DNA of 64,000 bases from Opitutales bacterium (lineage in GTDB: Bacteria > Verrucomicrobiota > Verrucomicrobiia > Opitutales > UBA953), in NCBI GenBank assembly GCA_024697185.1, contig JAILGB010000029.1, positions 1-64,000 of the forward strand. Reading direction: 5' to 3'. The notes under the pieces are model-generated. The model was given only the letters and a program-made list of their open reading frames with translations, had not been told where the DNA came from and ran no database searches. Below are positions 56,841 to 64,000 of this stretch, in pieces; position 1 is the first letter of the stretch, and every line of letters starts with the position of its first letter. Position numbers and translations under genes: made by a program.

Positions 56841-58301
56841 ATGGAATACGAAGCGGTTATCGGACTTGAGATTCATGTGCAACTGAAGGCGAAGAGCAAA
56901 GTTTTTGCGGGAACGCCGGCAGGTTTTGGCGAAGAGCCGAATCTGTTGATCGATCCGACGGTTTTGGCGTTGCCGGGAGCATTGCCTGTGCTCAATCGCG
57001 AAAGCGTCGAGAAATCGATGAAATTCGGATTGATGATCGATGCCAAGATGCCGACGATCTCCCGCTGGTCGCGCAAAAATTATTTTTATCCGGACTCCCC
57101 TAAAAACTATCAGATCACCCAGCTGGCGGAAGAGGCGATCGTCGGGCCGGGCGAGGTGGAAATCGAGTTGCCGGGACCGTCGCGCAATGTGATGGGAGAG
57201 CACAAAAAGATTCGTATCAACCACGCGCACTTGGAGGAGGATGTCGGCAAACTGACGCACGGCGGGAACACTTCGCTCGTCGATTACAATCGCGCGGGAA
57301 CGACCCTGCTTGAAATCGTCACCGAGCCGGATATGCATTCCGCGGAAGAGGCGGTCGCCCTTTTGAACGCGATTATTATGATTTTGCGCGCGGCGGGACT
57401 TTCGGATTGCGATATGGAAAAAGGTCAGTTGCGCTGCGACACCAACGTCTCGGTGCGGCCGGCGGGAACGCAGGAATTGCGCACGCGGACGGAGATGAAA
57501 AACGTCAATTCGTTGACAGGCGTCCGCAATTGTATCAATTTTGAAATCAAGCGTCAGGCGGCGGCTTATGAACGCGGCGAAACGATTGTCCAGGAGACGC
57601 GCGGCTGGAACGCCGAAACGGGGCACACTTATAGTATGCGTTCCAAAGAGAATGCGCACGACTATCGCTATTTCCCCGATCCGGATCTGATGCCGGTTAA
57701 AGTTGACGACGCCTGGCTGCAACGTCTCGCCGCCACTTTGCCGGAACGTCCCTTTGACCGCCAGCGCCGTTATATGGCGGATTACAAGCTGCCTTACACG
57801 GTGACGTCTGTCCTGATCCCGGATTTGCAGTTGTGCGAATATTTTGAAGCGTCACTGAAAGCCTGCGGCAAAAATCCGCAGCAAACGGCAAATTTTTTGA
57901 TCAATGAAATCTTGCGGGAACTCGCCGCTATCGGTCCTGAAGCGACGATCGCACAAAGCAGAATCGCTCCCGAAGCGCTCGCCGGACTTGTCGAGGTTGT
58001 CGAGGCGGGAACGATTTCCAAACAGCAGGCAAAAGAAGTTTTTGCCGAGATGTGGACGAGCGGCAAGCCGGCTGCGGCGATCATCGAGGAAAAAGGTTTG
58101 TCACAGTCCAACGACAGCGGCGCGCTTGAAGCGATTATCGACACTGTGCTCGCGGACGCCAAAAACATTTCTCTTGTCGCAGCTATCAAAGGCGGGAACG
58201 ATCGTGCGATCAACGCTCTCAAAGGGCAGGTGATGAAGGCTGCCAAAGGCAAGGCGAATCCCGCACAGGTCGATGCGATTTTGCGGGCGAAACTGGCGTA
58301 A
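56841..58301 (+). CDS. gatB: Asp-tRNA(Asn)/Glu-tRNA(Gln) amidotransferase subunit B
   Basis: Subunit of the GatCAB complex that converts misacylated Glu-tRNA(Gln) and/or Asp-tRNA(Asn) to the amide. 486 aa. The start MEYEAVIGLEIHVQL is universal in GatB; RKNYFYPDSPKNYQITQ, INHAHLEEDVGKLTH, DYNRAGTTLLEIVTEPD, LRCDTNVSVRP, RTEMKNVNSLTGVRNCINFEI, DYRYFPDPDLMPV and the C-terminal YqeY-like tail are all present. An upstream in-frame ATG at 56802 was rejected because of the family start. gatA and gatC are not in the window. Confidence 0.96.
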   Translation: MEYEAVIGLEIHVQLKAKSKVFAGTPAGFGEEPNLLIDPTVLALPGALPVLNRESVEKSMKFGLMIDAKMPTISRWSRKNYFYPDSPKNYQITQLAEEAIVGPGEVEIELPGPSRNVMGEHKKIRINHAHLEEDVGKLTHGGNTSLVDYNRAGTTLLEIVTEPDMHSAEEAVALLNAIIMILRAAGLSDCDMEKGQLRCDTNVSVRPAGTQELRTRTEMKNVNSLTGVRNCINFEIKRQAAAYERGETIVQETRGWNAETGHTYSMRSKENAHDYRYFPDPDLMPVKVDDAWLQRLAATLPERPFDRQRRYMADYKLPYTVTSVLIPDLQLCEYFEASLKACGKNPQQTANFLINEILRELAAIGPEATIAQSRIAPEALAGLVEVVEAGTISKQQAKEVFAEMWTSGKPAAAIIEEKGLSQSNDSGALEAIIDTVLADAKNISLVAAIKGGNDRAINALKGQVMKAAKGKANPAQVDAILRAKLA

Positions 58302-58362
58302 AACCGTTCCCGCAAAAGCCGTTCCCGCGCTGTTTACGTTTTGCGGGAACGCCTTCAAAAAT
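58302..58362. repeat. Iterated-element cluster between gatB and mfd
   Basis: Three elements in 61 bases: two CGTTCCCGC in direct orientation and one GCGGGAACG inverted. The second and third can form a hairpin (GTTCCCGC / GCGGGAAC, loop about 14) but without a following T-run. Confidence 0.75.
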
Positions 58363-58383
58363 TGAAAAGATTTGAGAAAAAAG

Positions 58384-61300
58384 ATGAAGGACGGGAACGC
58401 TGAAAATTTTTTTGCCCGAAACTATCTCACGGGAGTCAACGTTCCCGCGGCTTTGGCGGCGTTTGCGTATTTGGCGTCTCCTCGGGCGCCGCTTGTGGTG
58501 CTTGTCGCCCGGCAGCAGCATGCGGCGGAACTTGTTTTGGAGGATGCGGCATTTTACAATGCGCGCATTTTGGAGCGAAAAGTTCGCCCCAAGCTGTTTT
58601 CGTTGGCGGCGCCGATTGAAGGGCAGACGGGCGACCGTCAATTTGTAAGCGATTGCGATTTGCTGAAAGTGCTCGCGGGACTTTCCAATCGTCGGGACGG
58701 GGAAACGATCTGGCTTGCCTGCACTCCGGATTCCTTGCGACAGGATGTTCCCACACCACAGTCGATTCGCGGGAACGAGCTGGTGCTGACTTCGGGACAG
58801 CGTTTTGACAAAGCGCGCCTGCTGGCGCTGCTGACGGAATATGATTATGACAACGAAGCCCTTTGCGAGCAGCCCGGGCAATATTCCGAACGCGGCGGAC
58901 TGGTGGACGTCTATCCGCTGAACGCGTCCGCGCCGGTGCGCATTGATTTTTTTGATGACGAAATCGAAAGTTTGCGGGAGTTCGATCCCGAGACGCAACG
59001 TTCGACGCAAAAAATAGACCGGCTTGTCATCATCGGTCGCGGGAACGATGCGGCGGGAACGGCGCGGCTTGAGCGGCAGGCAAAAATTTTTGAATATTTT
59101 CCGGCGGGAACGCAATTTGTTTTTGTCGAAGCGGACACATTCGAATCGTTCCCGCCGACCGACATTTTGGCGAAAATTGCGGAGCGGCAATTTGTTGTCG
59201 ATGCCTTCGGGCTTGTCGCCGAGCCGCCGTCGTGGCTGCCGGCTCAGAATTTGCGCGTTTGGAAAACGGAAGATTTGGAGGCTTTGACGAGCGGCGGGAT
59301 CGACAGCGGCGCTTTGGGCGTGGAGCGTTTGATCGAGGCGGAAGAGGCGCGCCGGCAGTTTTTAAAAGTCTTGAGCGACCGCCAGCGCGAAGGCGAACGC
59401 GTCGTTATCGTTTGCGAAACACCGGCGACGATCAGTCGTCTCAACGAGATTATAGACGAAACGATTGCGACGGGAACGCTCGACGAACATTTTGTTCCCG
59501 AAATCATCGAAGGCAGGATCAGTTGCAGTTTTAGCGTCGCCACGGACGAGGATGAACTCGAACAGGTGACGCTGGTCGGCGAAGACGAGATCTTTGGCCG
59601 CAAGCGCAAACGGCTTTCGGGATTGCGTTCCCGCAAAATCGCCGCCCATTCGACCGTCGAACAGCTGCTTGATTTTAACGAACTGGTCAACGGCGATTAT
59701 ATCGTCCATCTTGAACACGGCGTTTGCATTTACAGGGGGATTTTTCCCGCCAATCCCGAAAAAGGCATCAAGGAGGATATGCTGGTGCTTGAGTTTGAGG
59801 AAAAATCCAGACTTTATGTGCCCTTTCGCGACGCGCATCTGCTCTCGCGCTATATCGGCTTGAGCAAAAAAACGCCCAAAATCGCAAAGCTCGGAAAAGC
59901 GGGAAATGCAAAATGGCACAAAACTTGCCGTGAGGCGATTGAAGCAACGCGGGATTTCGCTTCCGAAATGCTCTCTTTGCAGGCGAGACGAAAAAGTTTT
60001 GGAGGTTTTGAGATGTCGCCCGATGAAAAAATTCCGTGGTTGGGCGCGTTTGAAAAAGCGTTCCCGTTTACGGAGACTCCGGACCAGCAAAAAGCGATTG
60101 ACGAGACCAAGCGCGACCAGGAAAGTGGCGCTCCGATGGACCGCCTGATTTGCGGCGATGTGGGATTCGGCAAGACGGAAGTCGCCATTCGTGCGGCGTT
60201 CAAGGCTGTTTTGAGCGGCTATCAGGTGGCGATCTTGGCGCCGACGACGGTTTTGGTGCAGCAGCATTTCAACACTTTCAAGGATCGCTTCGCCCAGTAT
60301 CCGGTGGCGATCGAAATGCTTTCCCGCTTCAGGACGGCGAAGCAATGTCAAAATATTTACCGTCAAATCCAGTCGGGCGAACTGGACATTGTGATCGGCA
60401 CGCACGCGCTGTTGTCAGACAAGGTGGTTTTCAAAAAACTCGGGCTTTTGGTTATCGACGAGGAACATCGTTTTGGAGTCCGGCAAAAAGAGCGCATCAA
60501 GCAAATGCGGGAACAGGTCGATGTCTTGACGATGAGCGCGACGCCGATCCCGCGAACGCTTTATCTGGCAATTATGGGCGCGCGCGATTTGAGCGTCATT
60601 GAGACGGCACCGCGGGAACGCCTGCCGATTCAGACGATTATCAAATATTTTGATCTCGATCTGATCCGAAGCGTCGTTCGCGCGGAAGTCGAGCGGGGCG
60701 GGCAGGTTTTTTATCTGCACAACCGCGTTGAGACGATCGAGGAGGTGCGTTCCCTCCTGCAAGCCTGTCTGCCGGAAATCAAGATCGCGGTCGGGCACGG
60801 GCAAATGGGGGAAAAAGAATTGGAGCGCGTGATGACAGATTTTGTCGCCGGTAAATACGATCTTTTGCTCTGCACGACAATTATCGAAACGGGACTCGAC
60901 ATCCCCAACTGCAACACGCTGATTATCGACGGAGCCGACCGCTTCGGCTTGTCGCAACTCTATCAGTTGCGCGGCAGAGTCGGGCGTTTTAACCGTCAGG
61001 CCTATGCGTATCTGCTCCTGCATCGTCGCGGGAACATTACGGGTGATGCCCGGCAAAGGCTCGCCGCCCTCGCGCAAAATACAAAGTTGGGCGCCGGATT
61101 CAGGATCGCGATGCGAGACCTCGAGTTGCGCGGTGCCGGCAATATTTTGGGTGTCAAACAAAGCGGGCCTATCGCCGGCGTCGGATTTGAACTGTATTGC
61201 CAACTCTTGAGACAAAGCATCGCCTCTCTCAAAGGGGAACAAAAAATGCCCCTGTTCAGAGCGGAGATCCAACTCGATTTTGTCCGTTTTGGCGAAAGCC

Positions 61301-61731
61301 CGACAGAACGCGGGCGCGACCTGCGCAACACTTATGAAATCGTGCGCGACGCCCAAAACGAGAAATATCGCGGCGATACGCTGCTCGTGACAATCCCCAA
61401 CGACTATATCCAAGACTCCCGCGTCCGCATCGATATTTTCAGAAAAATTGCAATGGCGCAAAACGAAAAGGAAATCGACGAACTCGCAGAGGCTATGGCG
61501 GACCGCTTCGGCAAATTGCCGCGCGAGGTAAAAACATATTGCCAATTTATAAAATTGCGTTGTCTGGCGGAACAGCACGGGATCGCACGGCTTGAGACCA
61601 ATTGCGGAAAAATCAGCGCATTCCGTCGCAACGGCACCCAAATTTTGGTCGGGAACTCCCTGCCGAGACTCTCCGCCGTCGCCGCAAAACAACGTTTCCG
61701 GGAACTCGAACAATTTTTGATGAATTGTTAA
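58384..61731 (+). CDS. mfd: Transcription-repair coupling factor
   Basis: 1115-aa SF2 translocase that removes stalled RNA polymerase and recruits UvrA (E. coli Mfd 1148 aa). UvrB-homology domains occupy about residues 1-300; the RNA polymerase-interacting domain starts at LVNGDYIVHLEHGVCIYRGI. Helicase motifs: Walker A GDVGFGKTEVAIRAAFKAV (Lys597), ILAPTTVLVQQH, LLVIDEEHRFGVRQKE, MSATPIPRTLYLAIMGARDLSVIETAPRERLPIQT, FLHNRVETIEE-type motif IV, TTIIETGLDIPN and QLRGRVGRFNRQAYAYLL. The C-terminal D7 domain is present. The ATG at 58384 is preferred over TTG at 58372. Confidence 0.96.
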   Translation: MKDGNAENFFARNYLTGVNVPAALAAFAYLASPRAPLVVLVARQQHAAELVLEDAAFYNARILERKVRPKLFSLAAPIEGQTGDRQFVSDCDLLKVLAGLSNRRDGETIWLACTPDSLRQDVPTPQSIRGNELVLTSGQRFDKARLLALLTEYDYDNEALCEQPGQYSERGGLVDVYPLNASAPVRIDFFDDEIESLREFDPETQRSTQKIDRLVIIGRGNDAAGTARLERQAKIFEYFPAGTQFVFVEADTFESFPPTDILAKIAERQFVVDAFGLVAEPPSWLPAQNLRVWKTEDLEALTSGGIDSGALGVERLIEAEEARRQFLKVLSDRQREGERVVIVCETPATISRLNEIIDETIATGTLDEHFVPEIIEGRISCSFSVATDEDELEQVTLVGEDEIFGRKRKRLSGLRSRKIAAHSTVEQLLDFNELVNGDYIVHLEHGVCIYRGIFPANPEKGIKEDMLVLEFEEKSRLYVPFRDAHLLSRYIGLSKKTPKIAKLGKAGNAKWHKTCREAIEATRDFASEMLSLQARRKSFGGFEMSPDEKIPWLGAFEKAFPFTETPDQQKAIDETKRDQESGAPMDRLICGDVGFGKTEVAIRAAFKAVLSGYQVAILAPTTVLVQQHFNTFKDRFAQYPVAIEMLSRFRTAKQCQNIYRQIQSGELDIVIGTHALLSDKVVFKKLGLLVIDEEHRFGVRQKERIKQMREQVDVLTMSATPIPRTLYLAIMGARDLSVIETAPRERLPIQTIIKYFDLDLIRSVVRAEVERGGQVFYLHNRVETIEEVRSLLQACLPEIKIAVGHGQMGEKELERVMTDFVAGKYDLLLCTTIIETGLDIPNCNTLIIDGADRFGLSQLYQLRGRVGRFNRQAYAYLLLHRRGNITGDARQRLAALAQNTKLGAGFRIAMRDLELRGAGNILGVKQSGPIAGVGFELYCQLLRQSIASLKGEQKMPLFRAEIQLDFVRFGESPTERGRDLRNTYEIVRDAQNEKYRGDTLLVTIPNDYIQDSRVRIDIFRKIAMAQNEKEIDELAEAMADRFGKLPREVKTYCQFIKLRCLAEQHGIARLETNCGKISAFRRNGTQILVGNSLPRLSAVAAKQRFRELEQFLMNC

Positions 61732-61775
61732 AGGTTTTTCAAAATAAAATTTTTTGAGACCTTAAATTTGTATTC

Positions 61776-61804
61776 TCGCGGGAACGGGAATTCTCGTTTA
61801 TACT
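61776..61804 (+). promoter_or_regulatory. Candidate promoter of the M3 peptidase gene
   Basis: TATACT at 61799-61804, ten bases before the ATG; the -35 position holds TCGCGG (61776-61781) from a GCGGGAACG element, the same arrangement as upstream of nadE. Confidence 0.45.
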
Positions 61805-61814
61805 GAAAATCAGT

Positions 61815-64000
61815 ATGAAAGATATATCCTTCTTAACCATTCTCGCTGTCGCCCCGTTTTTGGCGGTCGGCTGTTCCTGTAACTGCAATGTTGAAACTCC
61901 CGCCGAAGCCGGCGTTCCCGCGGAAACTGTTCCCGCGACGGCGCCTGCGGACAAAAAAGCCGTTCCCGCGCTTATCGATACCGCAGCGCATCCGTTTTTG
62001 GTTAAGACTCCCTTTGTTGCCTGGTCGCAGCTGACCTATGACAAAATCGTTCCCGATACAAAATTGATCCTTGAGATCACTCAGGCGAAAATTGATGCGA
62101 TCTGTGAACTCAAGCCGGAAGAATTGAGCTACGATTCCGTCGTCGGCGCCTATGACAGCGCTTTTTTTGACTTGGGATATTTTGAAGGCATCCTTTCTCA
62201 TTGCGAATCCACTTGCATGACGGACGGTTTTAGAGAGCAATACGAAATCGTTCAGCCGATGTTGAGCGAATTTTGGACCGCCCAAAGCCTCAACGAAAAA
62301 TATTACGCCGTTTTGAAGGCTTATTCGGAAACACCGGAAGCGAAGGGGCTCGATCCCATCCGCGCGCGCCATTTGAAGCAAATGCTTGAAGGGTTCGTCG
62401 ATGGCGGTGTGGATTTGCCGGCGGACAAAAAAGAGGAGCTCAAAGCCGTAATGGCGGAGATGGTGCCGCTGACGCAAAAGTTTTCGCAAAACGTCCTCGA
62501 TGCCAATAACAGCTATAAAAAACTGGTGACGGACGAGGCGAAGATCGCCGGATTGCCCGAATCCAACCGCAAGGAGGCGCTCGCCGCCGCAATCGCGGCA
62601 GGATTGGCGACAGAGGAAAAACCGGCGTGGCTTTTCACCACGCAGGTTTCCTCCTATTCTCCGGCGATGAAATATCTCGACGACGAGGAACTTCGCCGCG
62701 AAATCTTTCTCGCCCGCAACAATATCTGCGCGCCGGGAACGCCTTATGACAATACGGACTTGATGAAGCGCATCTTGGCGCTCCGCCAACGCGAGGCTGA
62801 AATCCTCGGCTATAAAAATTTCACAGACCTGATCTTGAAACGCCGCATGGCCAAAAATGGCGAGACGGCGATGGCGTTCGTCGATGACCTGGCGGCGAAG
62901 ACAAAACCGGCTTTTGATCGCGAATACAACGAGTTGCGCGCGTTTCGCAGCAGCGTCGATCCGGCTTTTAAGCTTTCGTCGAGACCGTCGTTCCAGCCGT
63001 GGGATTTTGCGTATTGGGCGGAAAAATATCGCCGGGCGGAATATGATTTTGATGAAAATCTCCTGAAGCCGTATTTTGAGAGCAACAATGTCGTCAACGG
63101 CATGTTCGCGTTTTTTGACGAACTCTATGATCTGACGATCCGTGAGATCCCGAGCGCCTATCGTCCGTTGGGCTCGACGGAGCCTTTGCCGGAGGGAATG
63201 GTTGAAATCTGGCATCCGACGGTAAAATGTTACGAGATCATCGACAACAAGCTCGGTTACCGCATCGGCGTTTTCTATATGGATATGTTCCCGCGAAAAG
63301 AAAAGCGCAGCGGCGCCTGGATGCATCCGTTCGTGGCGGGCAACCACGACAAGGGCGAAGTCAGTTTTGCCATGGTTTGCGGCAACTTGACGGCTCTGAC
63401 CGGCAACGGGCCGGCATTGTGGTCCCACTATGATGTGGAGACGCTCTATCATGAGTTCGGACACAATCTGCACCAGATCTTGGGCAATGTCCCCGTGTCG
63501 CCGCTCAACGGCAGCAATGTCGCTTGGGACTTTGTGGAACTCCCGTCACAGATCAATGAAAACTGGACCTGGGAACCCGCGATTCTCGCCCGCTGGGCAA
63601 AACATTATCAGACGAACGAGCCGATCCCGCAGGCATATGTCGATGCGATGGTGCGCGCGCGCAATTTCCAGGCCGCATACCAGCAAATGCGCCAGCTTTC
63701 TTTTGCCAAGGGTGATTTGTATATCCATATGAACGCAAAGGATCTCGCCGGCCAGGATATCGACAAGGTCGCTCGCGATGTGACTAAGGATTATGTCTGG
63801 CCTTCTCCCTATGAACAGCGTTCGAACATGAACAGTTTCACGCATTTGTTCCGCGATCCCGTGGCCTATGCGTCAGGCTACTATTCTTACAAGTGGGCTG
63901 AGGCTTTGCAGGCGGACGCGTTCCAGACCTTCAAGCGTCCGGACGGCTCGCTCGACCTTTCGCGCGGGATGGTTTTCCGCAGAACAATTCTCGAAAAAGG
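61815..64000 (+). CDS. M3-family zinc metallopeptidase lipoprotein (partial, runs off the right edge)
   Basis: Oligopeptidase of the thimet/Dcp family; 728 complete codons are visible and no stop is reached. The N terminus (MKDISFLTILAVAPFLAVGC) looks like a lipoprotein signal with Cys20 as anchor, followed by a VPAETVPATAPADKKAVPA linker made from GTTCCCG elements. The family fold is recognisable through LDDEELRREIFLARNN, GYKNF, PSFQPWDFAYWAEKYR and the zinc motif YHEFGHNLH (His546, Glu547, His550), then NVAWDFVELPSQINENW, which carries the third ligand Glu. Peptidyl-dipeptidase Dcp is the closest type; being lipid-anchored, it should act outside the cytoplasm. Confidence 0.9.
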   Translation, partial: MKDISFLTILAVAPFLAVGCSCNCNVETPAEAGVPAETVPATAPADKKAVPALIDTAAHPFLVKTPFVAWSQLTYDKIVPDTKLILEITQAKIDAICELKPEELSYDSVVGAYDSAFFDLGYFEGILSHCESTCMTDGFREQYEIVQPMLSEFWTAQSLNEKYYAVLKAYSETPEAKGLDPIRARHLKQMLEGFVDGGVDLPADKKEELKAVMAEMVPLTQKFSQNVLDANNSYKKLVTDEAKIAGLPESNRKEALAAAIAAGLATEEKPAWLFTTQVSSYSPAMKYLDDEELRREIFLARNNICAPGTPYDNTDLMKRILALRQREAEILGYKNFTDLILKRRMAKNGETAMAFVDDLAAKTKPAFDREYNELRAFRSSVDPAFKLSSRPSFQPWDFAYWAEKYRRAEYDFDENLLKPYFESNNVVNGMFAFFDELYDLTIREIPSAYRPLGSTEPLPEGMVEIWHPTVKCYEIIDNKLGYRIGVFYMDMFPRKEKRSGAWMHPFVAGNHDKGEVSFAMVCGNLTALTGNGPALWSHYDVETLYHEFGHNLHQILGNVPVSPLNGSNVAWDFVELPSQINENWTWEPAILARWAKHYQTNEPIPQAYVDAMVRARNFQAAYQQMRQLSFAKGDLYIHMNAKDLAGQDIDKVARDVTKDYVWPSPYEQRSNMNSFTHLFRDPVAYASGYYSYKWAEALQADAFQTFKRPDGSLDLSRGMVFRRTILEK

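Noticed and set aside
61833..63473. A 546-codon open frame antisense to the M3 peptidase
   Set aside because: The peptidase on the other strand has the HEFGH zinc site and a lipoprotein signal; the antisense product has no recognisable feature.
1..64000. CRISPR array suggested by the recurring short element
   Set aside because: Copies are 8-10 bases, irregularly spaced, in both orientations and inside genes; no repeat-spacer pattern or cas gene exists.

Overview
The window is 64 kb of moderately GC-rich, densely coded bacterial chromosome with about 50 genes, two serine tRNAs, one candidate small RNA and no mobile element. The gene content points to a Gram-negative, gut-type bacterium: a meso-DAP-type MurE, lipid and O-antigen type sugar transferases, lipoprotein and Tat-like signals, a complete L-fucose pathway and a secreted hexosaminidase that would suit mucin glycan use. 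A lysine/alanine/proline-rich H1-like protein and an oxidoreductase with a Tat-like signal fit the PVC group, and my best guess is a Verrucomicrobiota member (Opitutales-like). That placement is inference.
Layout. 0.5-6.8 kb: L-fucose uptake and catabolism (fucP, fucI, fucK, fucA, fucU). 7.0-7.3 kb: H1-like DNA-binding protein. 7.4-12.7 kb: recB and recD. 12.7-18.0 kb: panE, pta, MATE exporter, nth and an unusual Nudix-metallopeptidase fusion. 18.1-23.9 kb, minus strand: glgA, an inositol-phosphatase-family gene and four fatty-acid-type genes resembling part of an aryl polyene cluster. 24.1-25.4 kb: HPr and a heptosyltransferase-family gene. 25.4-30.8 kb, minus: two unknown envelope proteins, a discoidin-domain protein, a second inositol-phosphatase-family gene and a GH20 hexosaminidase. 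30.9-37.4 kb: trpS, tRNA-Ser and a short dcw cluster (mraZ, rsmH, ftsL, ftsI, murE). 37.6-42.3 kb: MacB-like transporter, truA and an Uup-type ABC-F protein. 42.5-48.1 kb: a partly AT-rich polysaccharide operon. 48.1-50.5 kb, minus: Gfo/Idh/MocA oxidoreductase, Sel1-repeat protein, ADP-ribosylglycohydrolase. 50.7-53.1 kb: FKBP isomerase, candidate small RNA, rplM-rpsI, tRNA-Ser. 53.2-64 kb: yifB/comM, nadE, gatB, mfd and the start of an M3-family peptidase lipoprotein.
The most striking property is genome-wide. The 9-mer GCGGGAACG and its complement are scattered everywhere, in coding and non-coding DNA, in every frame. In proteins the element appears as VPA, AGT, GNG/GNA, RER or FPR. In gaps it builds terminator hairpins and perfect palindromes, and twice it sits where a -35 box is expected. 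Translation signals are also unusual: many first genes of operons have a good sigma70-type promoter whose -10 lies only 6-10 bases before the start codon, predicting leaderless mRNAs, while several internal genes have ordinary Shine-Dalgarno sequences. Other leads are a DnaA-box-like cluster between mraZ and rsmH, a two-domain NAD synthetase whose glutaminase cysteine is replaced by glycine, a perfect 21-bp inverted repeat inside a pyruvyl transferase gene, and a histone-like tail on glycogen synthase.
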